From DATGPD01 sp041398565 (GTDB lineage: Bacteria; Planctomycetota; UBA1135; UBA2386): DNA of 64,000 nucleotides. This document shows positions 52,427 to 61,754 of this stretch, in pieces; the stretch's first letter is position 1, and every line of letters starts with the position of its first letter. The stretch spans positions 1,736,001 through 1,800,000 of the forward strand of contig JAWKUN010000002.1 in the NCBI GenBank assembly GCA_041398565.1, given 5' to 3'. The notes under the pieces were generated by a model, which was not told the DNA's origin, made no database searches, and saw only the letters and a program-made list of their open reading frames with translations. Both the position numbers and the translations under genes were made by a program.

Positions 52427-55400
52427 CTACTCCGCGGCCACCGGAGCGCCGGTCTCGACCAGCGCGGTCGACCGCCCGACGGCCTTCTGCCACACGCGCC
52501 GCAGCCAGCATGCGAAGTCGTCGAGGAAGGTGTAGGCGACCGGCACCGCCCACGCCGTGAACAGCGTCGACAGCGCCAGGCCGCCGGCGACGGCGATCGA
52601 CATCGACACGTAGCTGATGCCCTGGCCGGTCGACTCGCCGAAGACCGCCATCGGCAGCAGGCCGACGATCGTGGTCGCTGCCGTCATCATGATGGGGCGG
52701 GTGCGCACGCGCACGCCCTCGACGATGGCGTCGTGACGCGAGCGGCCCTCTCGGCGCATGCGCTCGATGCAATCGAGCAGCACGATGCCGTTGTTCACCA
52801 CGACTCCCGCCAGCAGGATGATGCCGATCACCGCCATGGGGTCGTAGCTGCCGTGGAAGAGCAGCAGCGACCAGAGCGCGCCGAGCACCGCGAAGGGGAT
52901 GGTCACCAGGATGGCGCCGGGCAGGATCACCGACTCGAACAGGATGCCCATCAGCAGGAAGACCAGGGTCACCGACAGCGCGCCGGCGCTCAGCAGCTCT
53001 TGCATCTCCTCTTCCTGCTTGCGGAACACGCTGTCTTCGCTCCACGAGTAGCCGCGCGGCAGCGGAAAGTGGCGCATGACCCGAGCCAGATCCTCGCTGA
53101 ACGCCTTGGGACCGACCCCGTCCTGTCGTTTGCCGACGATGGTGATGCTGGTCTTGCCGTCGGTGCGCTCGATCTCCGCCATGGAACGCTCGAAGCGGAT
53201 CTCGCCGAGGTCGGCCAGGCGCTGGAAGGTGCCCGTGTTGGCGAACACCTCGGTCTCCTTGAGGTCGAGCAGCGTCGGGTTGCGGTCGTCGTTGTCGAAC
53301 TCGGCGATGACGCGGATCTCGCGTCCGTCGTCCTCGAAGTTGGTGATGAGCTGTCCCTGCAGGCCGGACGAGATGGTGCCGAACAGCACTTCCGGCTGCA
53401 CCTGCAGCTCGGCCAGGCGGTCGCGCTGGATGCGCACCTGCACCTCCTCGCTGTCCTTCATCGCCGGGATCTCGACCGAGGCCACGGTCGGTAGCTGCGC
53501 CAGCTCGTCGCGCACCGCGGTCGCCAGATCGACCAGGTAGGTGCTGTCGCGGCCGAACAGGCGCAGCACGAAGTTGCGCTCGCTGCTCTCCTCGCTGCCA
53601 CCGCCGCCGTCCTGGCTACCGCCGCGGTTGGCGAGTTTGACCTCGACCCCCGGTCGGCGTGGCCATGCCTTCTCGATGGCGTCGCGGTACTGGGTGAACT
53701 CCTTCTTGCGCACCTGCTCGTCGAGCTTGATGTCGACGCGGGCGGAGCGGCGGTCGAAGCTGGTGGCGATCGAGTCGATGTGCCACTCCGCCTTGCGCGC
53801 GAGCAAGAAGTTCTCGTACGCCTCGATCTCCTTGACCACGGCGCCGAGGGTCAGGCCGCGCGGCAGCTCCAGGTTGACGGTGACGTCGCCGCTGCGGAAC
53901 ATGCCGCCGCCGCCGCCGTCGAAGTCGAGCCTCTTCTGCGGGACCACCATCAGCGACAAGAAGACGACGCCGAGGATGGTGGTCAGCACGCGGTGGCTCA
54001 GCGCCCAGTGCAAGACGGCGCCGTTCAGCCGGCTGAGCGCCGCCGAGATCTTGCCGCCGCGCACCTCGCGGCCGAGCCCGCCACCCAGGCGCCCCAGGTG
54101 GTAGGCGCCCGACGGCAGCAGCAGCAGGGCCACGGCGAGGCTGCCGAGCAGCGCGATCGACAATGGGATGCCGACGCTGCCGAAGATCACGCGCGCCTGC
54201 GGGTTGGCGGTCATGAAGATCATCGGCGCGAACACCACCACGGTGGTGAGGGTCGCCAACAGCACGGCCAGGGCGACCTCGCGCACCCCGCTGATGCACG
54301 CCTCGCGCAGGCCTTGGCCCAGCTCGCGATGGCGGCGGATGTTCTCCAGCACCACCACCGAATTGTCGACCACCATGCCGATCGCCAGGGTCATGCCCGC
54401 CATCGACAGGACGTTCAGGCTGTCGCCGGCGAAGAACATCTGCGCACCGACGATGAGCAGCGCCAGCGGGATGGCCAGGGCGATGGCGAGGGTGAAGCGC
54501 AGGTTGCGCAGGAAGAACCACAGCACCACGATGGCCAAGGCTCCGCCCTGCAACGCCGTGCTGACCAGCGTCCGCAGGCTGTCGCGGATCGTGGCGCCCT
54601 GATCGAACAGGAAGCGGAACTCGACGTCGGCCAGGCGCTTGTCCTCTTCGAGGCGCGCCAGCTCGGCGTGCAGATTGGCGCTGGCGTCCACCGGGCTGAT
54701 GCCGGCGGCGGTGTTCACCATGCCCGAGTAGGTGTACTTCTGGTTGTAGCGCGCGAGGCGGTCGCGCACCGACGGCACCATCTCGATGCGGGCGATGTCG
54801 CCGAGGCGCAGGCCGGTCTGCACCGGGAAGTTCTCGACGTCGCTGATGGTGTTGAACTTGCCGTCGACGCGCACCAGCAGGCGCTCGCTGCCGTTGTCGA
54901 TCTCGCCGAGCGGCTCGGTGAAGTTGTCGGCGCGCAGGCGCTGCACCAGCTCGCGGAAGCGGACGTTGTGCGCGGCGAGCTTGTTCTTGTCGAACCAGAT
55001 CCGCAGCGTCTCGGACAGCGAGCCCCACATGTCGACGCGGCCAACGCCCTCCACCGCCTCGAGGCGCGGGCGCACCACGTCCTCGATGAGGTGGTCCCAC
55101 TCCGGGTTGCGCTCGGGAGTCAGCACCTGGAAGAAGCACAGCGGGATGTTGCTGGCGTCTTCCTTCCAGGTGAAGTAGCGGTCGACCTCGGCTGGCCACT
55201 GCTGCTTGGCGCGCTGCGCTCGGTCGCGTACCTCGGCGGCCGCCAGGGTCGGGTCCATGCCCTCGTCGAGGGTGACGCTGACGAAGGCACGGCCCGAGCC
55301 AGCGTCGCTGCGCAGCTCCTTCACGCCCGGGATGGTGCGCAGGAGCTCCTCGAGCGGCTCGAGCACCTTGTCCTGGACCTCCTTCGGCGCCATGTCCTGC

Positions 55401-55612
55401 CGGATCGGCACGAAGATGCGGATGCGGTTCTCGGTGAGGCCCTCCGGCACGAAGCGCAGCGGCAGGCGCAGGAACGAGATGGTGCCGAGCGCGAACAGCG
55501 TCATCGCCACCATCAAGGTCAGGACCGGCCGGTCGACGAAGAGGGCGAACAGGCCGCCGCGGCGGCCGCCGGGATCCGCAGTGTGCATCGGTGAGGCGTC
55601 CGCGTCGGTCAT
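52427..55612 (-). CDS. RND efflux transporter, second copy
   Basis: The 1061-residue product has the AcrB/HAE-type layout: first membrane segment (about 20-40) with FVDRPVLTLMVAMTLFALG, a large periplasmic domain, the helix-4 motif AIGMVVDNSVVVLENIRRH with the proton-relay Asp (about residue 415), a second periplasmic domain, and GIILLAGVVVNNGIVLLDCIERMRREG near the end. RND pumps export drugs, lipids or metals by proton antiport. The ATG overlaps the stop of the first RND copy by 4 bases (ATGA), so it is the third gene of one operon. Substrate unknown. Confidence 0.92.
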   Translation of the reverse strand: MTDADASPMHTADPGGRRGGLFALFVDRPVLTLMVAMTLFALGTISFLRLPLRFVPEGLTENRIRIFVPIRQDMAPKEVQDKVLEPLEELLRTIPGVKELRSDAGSGRAFVSVTLDEGMDPTLAAAEVRDRAQRAKQQWPAEVDRYFTWKEDASNIPLCFFQVLTPERNPEWDHLIEDVVRPRLEAVEGVGRVDMWGSLSETLRIWFDKNKLAAHNVRFRELVQRLRADNFTEPLGEIDNGSERLLVRVDGKFNTISDVENFPVQTGLRLGDIARIEMVPSVRDRLARYNQKYTYSGMVNTAAGISPVDASANLHAELARLEEDKRLADVEFRFLFDQGATIRDSLRTLVSTALQGGALAIVVLWFFLRNLRFTLAIALAIPLALLIVGAQMFFAGDSLNVLSMAGMTLAIGMVVDNSVVVLENIRRHRELGQGLREACISGVREVALAVLLATLTTVVVFAPMIFMTANPQARVIFGSVGIPLSIALLGSLAVALLLLPSGAYHLGRLGGGLGREVRGGKISAALSRLNGAVLHWALSHRVLTTILGVVFLSLMVVPQKRLDFDGGGGGMFRSGDVTVNLELPRGLTLGAVVKEIEAYENFLLARKAEWHIDSIATSFDRRSARVDIKLDEQVRKKEFTQYRDAIEKAWPRRPGVEVKLANRGGSQDGGGGSEESSERNFVLRLFGRDSTYLVDLATAVRDELAQLPTVASVEIPAMKDSEEVQVRIQRDRLAELQVQPEVLFGTISSGLQGQLITNFEDDGREIRVIAEFDNDDRNPTLLDLKETEVFANTGTFQRLADLGEIRFERSMAEIERTDGKTSITIVGKRQDGVGPKAFSEDLARVMRHFPLPRGYSWSEDSVFRKQEEEMQELLSAGALSVTLVFLLMGILFESVILPGAILVTIPFAVLGALWSLLLFHGSYDPMAVIGIILLAGVVVNNGIVLLDCIERMRREGRSRHDAIVEGVRVRTRPIMMTAATTIVGLLPMAVFGESTGQGISYVSMSIAVAGGLALSTLFTAWAVPVAYTFLDDFACWLRRVWQKAVGRSTALVETGAPVAAE

Positions 55613-58600
55613 GCCTTGCGGTCCGACAGGGAGTAGACGACGGGGATGACGAGCAGCGTCAGCAGCGTGGCCGTGGACAGGCCGGTGACGATGGTGATGG
55701 CCATCGGCGCGCGCAATTCCAGGCCCTCGCCGCTGCCGCCGAGGAACGGTACGCCGGCGAGCCAGCCGGTGAGCGGCAGCAGGCCGACCACCGTCGTCAG
55801 GGTGGTCATCAGCACCGGTCGCAGGCGCGAGTGAGCCCCCTCGACGATGGCCTCGAACTTGGCCATGCCGGCGGCACGGAGCTGGTTGATCTGGTCGATC
55901 AGGATGATGGCGTTGTTGACGACGACGCCCGCCAGGACGATGCCGCCGAGCATCACGATGACGCTGACCGGGATCGACAGCAGGTCGAGCGCCAGCACCA
56001 CGCCGACGACGGCGAGCGGCACCGTCAGCAGGATGACGAACGGCTGCACGATGCTCTCGAACTGCGCTGCCATGACGATGTAGACCAGGAACACCGCCAG
56101 CAGCAGCGCGGTGCGCAGGCTGTCGATCGACTGCGCCATGTCCTCCTTCTGGCCGCCGAGGCGCACGGCCACGTCGCGCGGCAGGCGCAGGCTGCCGAGC
56201 GCGTCCTCGACCCGTTCCTGCGTGCGGCCGAGATCGAAGCCGGCGAGCGACGCCTGCACCTCGGCGCCGCGCATGTTGCCGAGGCGCCGGATCTCGCTGG
56301 GGCCCTCTTGCCGGTGGACGGCGGCGATGCTGCCGAGCGGCACCGGGGGGGTGCCGGCCGGGTTGACGTTGATCTGCAGCAGCTTCGACACCGTCTCGAG
56401 ATCGTCGCGGTCGAGCCGCACGCGCATGTCGATCTTGCGCTCGAGCTCGGGGAAGCGCGTTGGCACGTCGCCCAGGATCTTGTTCTGCAGGGTCTTGATG
56501 ACGCCGCCCAGGTCGAGCTGTAGCGCCGCGAGCTTGTCGCGGTCGAGACGCAGCGACACCTCGGGGTTGCCGCGCTGCAGGGTGGAGCGCACGTCGCGCA
56601 GGCCGGGCACCTGCTTCACCGCTTCGACCACCTCCTCGCACACTTGCCGGAGCTGCACCAGATCGCGTCCGAGGACCTCGACGACCAAGGGCGCCTCGAA
56701 CGACAAGACGCTCGGGTGGGTGAAGCGGTAGCTCTGCACGCGCGGTTCGTCGCGCACCAGGTCGCGGATGGCGCTGCGCACGCGCTCTTCCTGCGCGACG
56801 CGGTCCTCGTTCGCCTTCATGCGCACCAGGATGCGAGCCGAATGCTCGCCCTGGTCGCTGTCGTTCAGCTCGTCCTTGTCGACTCCGCTCGCCAAGAAGG
56901 TGGACTCGACGTCCGGCAGCTTGGCGATCGCGGCCTCGATCGGCGCCATCACCTCGTCGGTCCGCTCGACCGTGGCATCCCTTCGCAGGAAGGCGTCGAG
57001 GAACACCTCGCCTTGGTGCACCTCCGGCAGCATCTCGGTGCCCAGGTGGGGGAGCCGGCTCAGCGCCAGCGCGAACAGGCCGATCGCCAAGAGGACGACG
57101 ATCGGGCGCGCCGCCAGGGCGCCGCGCAGGAGGGGGCGGTAGGCGCGGTCGAGCGGCACGTACACCGCTTGGAAGGCCCAGACCAGCGGCGTCAGAGCCA
57201 GGCGCAGGACCCAGCCGGCCAGCGCCGCCGCGGCGAGCACCAGGCGCAGAGCGGAGGCGCACACGAAGGTGATCGAGGCGCCGATCCAGCTCAGCGGGCG
57301 GCGGATCCAGCCGCGCGCCGGCGGCGGGGGCTCGGTGGCCGGCGGCGCCGGCGGCTCCCGCGTCGCCAACATCGGGATCAGGAACAGCGCCACCACCAGC
57401 GATACCAGGAGCGAGTAGACCACCGCCAGCGATTGGTCCTTGAACAACTGCCCGGCCATGCCCTCGACGAAGACGATGGGGAAGAACACGGCCACCGTGG
57501 TGAGCGTGCTGGCGGCGACCGCACCGGCGACGCGGCGCACGCCTTGTACCGCCGCCTCGCGCCGGCTCATGCCCTTCTCGCGACACCAACTGATCGACTC
57601 CAGCACCACGATGGAGTTGTCGACCAGCATGCCCACCCCGAGGGCCAGCCCGCCGAGCGACATGACGTTGAGCGTGATCCTCGACAGGAACATCGGCGCG
57701 AAGGTCACGACCAGGCTGATCGGGATCGACGCCGCGATGATCGCGGTGGGGGCGAAGCGGCGCAGGAACAGGTAGATGATGACGATGGCGATGAGGCCGC
57801 CCTGGACAGCGGCCGACACGACGTCGTCCACCGCGGTCTCGATGAAATGCGACTGGTCCTGCAGCGCGGTCATCTGCACGCCGAGTGGTGCCACTTGGAA
57901 CGCCAGGTAGTTGGTCATCTCCTGGCGCTCGCGCAGCTTGCGCATGCGCTCGCCACCGCCGAAGCCGCCGCGCGGTGGACCGCCGGCTCCGGGCTTGGCC
58001 GCCGGCTCCGGGTCGGGCAGCGGCGCCTCGTGCTTCTTCTCGGCGACGTAGCTCTGTTGCTTCTGCGTGCCGAACACCCGCTCCTTGACCTTGCGGCACA
58101 GCTCGACGACGTTGGCGTCGGCCTCCTTGTAGATGTCGACGAGCACGCACGGTTGTCCGTCGACGCGGCTGATCACCTCCTTGTCCTGCGGCACGCGCCG
58201 CACCTTCGCCACGTCCTTGAGGCGCAGGCTGACGTCGCCGCGCCGCACCAGGATCAGGTCCTCGATCTCCTCGAGCGTGCGGAACTCGTTGAGCGCCCGC
58301 ACCAGGTACTCGGTGTTGCCTTCGTCGATCGAGCCGGCGGCGGCGTTGAGGTTCTCGGTGCGCAGGCGACCGGAGATCGTGCTCGCGTCCAGGCGGTAGG
58401 CGGTCAGCGCCGCCTCGTCGACCGAGATGCGGATCTCCTCCTCGTCGCCGCCGCGCAGCTTCACCGCTGCGACACCGTCGACCTCGGCCAGCTCGCGCTC
58501 GATCTCCTCCTCGGCGATCCGCCGCAGCTCGATCTGCGAGCCGGGTCCCGACAGCCCCAGCGTCAGCACCGGGTCGAGGCTCGGGTCGTAGCGCAGGACC

Positions 58601-59013
58601 AGCGGGTCCTCGGCTTCCTGCGGCAACTGGATGCGGTCGAGGCGTTCGCGCACGTCCTCGACCGCGAACACCATGCGCGTGCCCCAGTTGAACTCGAGGA
58701 TGACGTCGCTCACCTCCGGTCGGCTGACCGAGTAGACGCGCCGCACTCCCTGGATGACCGCGACCGCCTCCTGCACGCGCTCGCTGACGCGCTCCTCGAC
58801 GTCCTGCGGTGCCGCGCCCGGGTAGCGCGTGCGGATGGTCAGCGACGGGTAGGAGATGTCGGGCAGCAGGTTGACCGGCAGGCGCAACAGGCCGACCACG
58901 CCGAACACCACGGCGGCGAGCGCCATCATGGTGATCGCCACCGGCCGCGACGCGGTGAGCTCGAACAGCGACGAGTGGGGGCGCGGCAGGCTCGGTTCGG
59001 GCGAGGCGCTCAA
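55609..59013 (-). CDS. RND efflux transporter, first copy
   Basis: The 1134-residue product begins LFELTASRPVAITMMALAAVVFG and shows GGLALGVGMLVDNSIVVLE with the relay Asp (about residue 463) and GGIVLAGVVVNNAIILIDQINQL near the end. The first periplasmic part contains an unusual Pro/Gly-rich insert (about 320-360, PEPAAKPGAGGPPRGGFGGG). A second insert lies before the seventh membrane segment, with hydrophobic and Pro-rich stretches. The start is TTG at 59013, overlapping the MFP stop by 4 bases (TTGA). It probably works with the MFP and the second copy, possibly as a heteromeric pump like MdtBC. Confidence 0.92.
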   Translation of the reverse strand: MSASPEPSLPRPHSSLFELTASRPVAITMMALAAVVFGVVGLLRLPVNLLPDISYPSLTIRTRYPGAAPQDVEERVSERVQEAVAVIQGVRRVYSVSRPEVSDVILEFNWGTRMVFAVEDVRERLDRIQLPQEAEDPLVLRYDPSLDPVLTLGLSGPGSQIELRRIAEEEIERELAEVDGVAAVKLRGGDEEEIRISVDEAALTAYRLDASTISGRLRTENLNAAAGSIDEGNTEYLVRALNEFRTLEEIEDLILVRRGDVSLRLKDVAKVRRVPQDKEVISRVDGQPCVLVDIYKEADANVVELCRKVKERVFGTQKQQSYVAEKKHEAPLPDPEPAAKPGAGGPPRGGFGGGERMRKLRERQEMTNYLAFQVAPLGVQMTALQDQSHFIETAVDDVVSAAVQGGLIAIVIIYLFLRRFAPTAIIAASIPISLVVTFAPMFLSRITLNVMSLGGLALGVGMLVDNSIVVLESISWCREKGMSRREAAVQGVRRVAGAVAASTLTTVAVFFPIVFVEGMAGQLFKDQSLAVVYSLLVSLVVALFLIPMLATREPPAPPATEPPPPARGWIRRPLSWIGASITFVCASALRLVLAAAALAGWVLRLALTPLVWAFQAVYVPLDRAYRPLLRGALAARPIVVLLAIGLFALALSRLPHLGTEMLPEVHQGEVFLDAFLRRDATVERTDEVMAPIEAAIAKLPDVESTFLASGVDKDELNDSDQGEHSARILVRMKANEDRVAQEERVRSAIRDLVRDEPRVQSYRFTHPSVLSFEAPLVVEVLGRDLVQLRQVCEEVVEAVKQVPGLRDVRSTLQRGNPEVSLRLDRDKLAALQLDLGGVIKTLQNKILGDVPTRFPELERKIDMRVRLDRDDLETVSKLLQINVNPAGTPPVPLGSIAAVHRQEGPSEIRRLGNMRGAEVQASLAGFDLGRTQERVEDALGSLRLPRDVAVRLGGQKEDMAQSIDSLRTALLLAVFLVYIVMAAQFESIVQPFVILLTVPLAVVGVVLALDLLSIPVSVIVMLGGIVLAGVVVNNAIILIDQINQLRAAGMAKFEAIVEGAHSRLRPVLMTTLTTVVGLLPLTGWLAGVPFLGGSGEGLELRAPMAITIVTGLSTATLLTLLVIPVVYSLSDRKA

Positions 59014-60242
59014 TCGGGGCTCACTTCGACCGGGGTCTGGTCCTTGAGGTCTTCATGGCCGCTGACGATGACCGTGTCCTGCGGAGAGAGGCCGTCGTCG
59101 GCGCGGCTCTTGCACTCGATGAAGTCACGCTCCTCGAGCCCCGGATCGAGCAAGACCTTGGTGGCGCGGCCGTCGCGCACGGCGAAGACGATGGAGCGAT
59201 CGCCTTCGGCCAGCACCGCCGCCTTCGGCACCATGAGCGCGTCGCGCTCGTCCTCCGTCATCACCCGCACGCGCAGGAACATGCCAGGCACCAGGACCTT
59301 GACGTCGGCTTCGCGCACCCGCATGCGCAGCTTGATGGTGCCGGTGGCTTCGTCGACCACGGGGCTGACCATGTCGACGTCGGCGACGAACTCGTGCTTG
59401 GGATCGGCGTCGGTGGTGAAGCGCACCTCTTTGGCCGTGCGCACCAGCGGCAACTCGCGCTGCGGTCTGCTGACGTAGGCGATCAGACGGTGCGGGTCGG
59501 CCAGCACGAACAACGAGGTGGCCGAGCTGATCGTCTCGCCACCGGTGACGTCGCGCTGCACGACGACGCCATCGAACGGCGCCACGATCTCGTGCTCCGC
59601 CAGCTGCAGCTTGGTCTCGTTGAGCTTGCTCTCCAGCTCGTCGATCTTGTTGGCCGCGGTCTTCACCTCGATGTCGGCCTTGCGCTTGCCGTAGTCGGCG
59701 ACGCGCAGCGCCTCTTCGGCCTTCTCGAACAGGAACTTGGAGTCGTCGAGTGTCTTCGGCGAGATGATCTGCGGGTCGATGGCGCTGTTGCGCTTCCACT
59801 CGGCGGCCGCCATCTCGCGCTCGATGCGCGCCTGTTCGAGGCGTCCTCCCGACGCTTCCGCCTCGAGTTCGGACAGGTCGCGGCGCAGGCGTGCCTCGGC
59901 CAGCTGCACCTCGACCTGAGCCAGCGTGGTCTTGGCCTGACGGTCGTCGAGGCGTGCCAGGAGCTGGCCTTGCTGCACGATCTGGCCCTCGTCGACCCGC
60001 ACCTCGTCGACGCGGCCGGCGACCTTGGCCTGGATGGTCACCCGGCGCTCGGCCTCGAGGTAGGCGGTGTCGCGGATCTCCTGCCGCACCTTGCGGACCT
60101 CGACCGGACGAACCCGCACGAGCGGCGGCCGATCGTCCTTGGCCTTGACCTTGGCGGCAGCCTCGGCGGGCGTGGCGCCGCTGCGGTTGCAGGCCGCGGC
60201 GAGGGCGAGGAGAGCGAGACAGGGGGCGAGGGGGCGGGGCAT
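59010..60242 (-). CDS. RND membrane fusion protein (periplasmic adaptor)
   Basis: The 410-residue product starts with lipoprotein signal LALLALAAAC. Domain order follows HlyD/AcrA adaptors: a biotinyl-lipoyl half-motif (AKVAGRVDEVRVDEGQIVQQGQLLARLD, about 68-95), a long coiled-coil hairpin (about 100-200), the second lipoyl half (EIVAPFDGVVVQRDVTGGETI, about 210-230), a beta barrel and a membrane-proximal domain. It links the inner-membrane pumps to an outer-membrane channel. It is the first gene of the three-gene unit. No outer-membrane factor (TolC-type) gene is nearby. Confidence 0.93.
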   Translation of the reverse strand: MPRPLAPCLALLALAAACNRSGATPAEAAAKVKAKDDRPPLVRVRPVEVRKVRQEIRDTAYLEAERRVTIQAKVAGRVDEVRVDEGQIVQQGQLLARLDDRQAKTTLAQVEVQLAEARLRRDLSELEAEASGGRLEQARIEREMAAAEWKRNSAIDPQIISPKTLDDSKFLFEKAEEALRVADYGKRKADIEVKTAANKIDELESKLNETKLQLAEHEIVAPFDGVVVQRDVTGGETISSATSLFVLADPHRLIAYVSRPQRELPLVRTAKEVRFTTDADPKHEFVADVDMVSPVVDEATGTIKLRMRVREADVKVLVPGMFLRVRVMTEDERDALMVPKAAVLAEGDRSIVFAVRDGRATKVLLDPGLEERDFIECKSRADDGLSPQDTVIVSGHEDLKDQTPVEVSPD

Positions 60243-60521
60243 GCCAGTGGTTCGGTCGTGCAGCCTTCCATGGGTGCACGCGCGGTGTCTACGAATGTCG
60301 CCGGCAAGCATCGAGAATCCGCTGCGTCGGCCGAGCGAAAGTTGACGGCTGCGCACTCTACGCCATCGTGGGTGCCTGACCGCGCCAGGGAACGAGGCCG
60401 AGCCCCTGATCCGGGCTTGCCTTGGCGCGGCGTCGCGCGTGGACGCCACGGTCGGCAGCACGGCCAAGCCGGATCGGATTGGCGTGGCGATCGGGCGGGC
60501 GCGCGCCAAGATGACCGCGCG

Positions 60522-61754
60522 ATGGACCAGATCCTCTCCCTGGCGGCAGCGAGGCAGGCGGTGCTCGACGCGCTCTCCGGGCTCCTGCCCGGAGAGATCG
60601 TTCCGCTCGCGGCGGCGCTGGGCCGCACCCTCCACGCCGATCTGCGCGCACCGGGGCCGTGGCCGGCCACCGACCGGTCGGCCATGGACGGCTTTGCCGT
60701 GCAGGCGGGAGCCGCGGGGCTCGCTGCCGGCACCCGCCTTCCCGTGGTGGGGCGCGCCTTGGCCGGGCATCCGCTCGATCGCGAGCTCGCCGCAGGACAG
60801 GCGATCCGGATCATGACCGGGGCGGTGGTGCCGGTCGGAGCCGACGCCGTCGTGCCCGTCGAGGAGACCGACGGATTCGGGGGCGAAACGGTGACCCTCG
60901 GCGCGGCGGTGCGTCGCGGGCAGCACGTGCGCACGCTCGGCTCCGAGGTGGCGGCGGGGGACCTTCTGGTCGCCCGCGGCACGCGGCTGCGCGCAGCCGA
61001 AGTCGGCGTGCTGGCGGTCCTGGGACGTGCCGAGGTCGATGTGTTCGTCGCGCCGCGTGTCGCCGTCCTCGCCACCGGCGACGAGGTGGTCGACATCGGC
61101 GTCGAGCCGTTGCCGCATCAGGTGCGCAACAGCAACGCCCACGCTCTGGCGGCCCAGGTGCAAGAGAGCGGCGGCGCGGTCCTCGACCTCGGGATCGCGC
61201 GCGACGACGTCGAAGACCTGCGCGAGCGTCTGGCGCGGGGGCTCGGCGCCGCAGACGTGCTGTTGACCATCGGCGGCGTCTCCAAGGGTACGCACGACCT
61301 GGTGCACGGCACGCTCGCCGAGCTCGGCGTGCGTCCGATCTTCCACGGCATCCGCCTCAAGCCGGGCAAGCCGACCTTCTTCGGCACCCTCGAGAGCGAG
61401 GCTCGGCGACGCTACGTGTTCGGTTTGCCGGGCAACCCAGCGTCCTGCTTCACGGTGTTCGACCTGCTGGTGCGGCCGCTGCTGCGGGCCCTGGTCGGTG
61501 GCGCGGAGGCGCCGTTCACGGCGGTGCGCGCCGGGTCGGCGCCGAAGCAGAACGCGCGCGAGCAGGCCGTGCCGGCTCGATGGGAGACCGACGCCGAGGG
61601 GCACGCGTGCGCGGCGCTCGACGTGGTGCGTCCCAGCGGCGACCCGTTCGCCCTGTTGGCTGGCGACGGCTACGCGCTCCTTGCTGCAGGCAGCGAGCCT
61701 GGCAACCAACGGCTCGTTCCCTTCGTGCCGTATGCCGCCCACGCCAAGTCCTGA
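60522..61754 (+). CDS. moeA: molybdopterin molybdenumtransferase MoeA
   Basis: The 410-residue product has the MoeA hallmarks: ATDRSAMDGFAV (about 48-59), IRIMTGAVVPVGADAVVPVEE (about 94-115), ATGDEV (about 184-189), IGGVSKGTHD (about 249-258) and FGLPGNPASCF (about 300-310). MoeA inserts molybdate into adenylylated molybdopterin to complete the cofactor. It is cytoplasmic. The ATG at 60522 gives the standard N-terminus. It diverges from the efflux operon and overlaps lnt by 23 bases. Its presence implies at least one molybdoenzyme in the cell. Confidence 0.93.
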   Translation: MDQILSLAAARQAVLDALSGLLPGEIVPLAAALGRTLHADLRAPGPWPATDRSAMDGFAVQAGAAGLAAGTRLPVVGRALAGHPLDRELAAGQAIRIMTGAVVPVGADAVVPVEETDGFGGETVTLGAAVRRGQHVRTLGSEVAAGDLLVARGTRLRAAEVGVLAVLGRAEVDVFVAPRVAVLATGDEVVDIGVEPLPHQVRNSNAHALAAQVQESGGAVLDLGIARDDVEDLRERLARGLGAADVLLTIGGVSKGTHDLVHGTLAELGVRPIFHGIRLKPGKPTFFGTLESEARRRYVFGLPGNPASCFTVFDLLVRPLLRALVGGAEAPFTAVRAGSAPKQNAREQAVPARWETDAEGHACAALDVVRPSGDPFALLAGDGYALLAAGSEPGNQRLVPFVPYAAHAKS

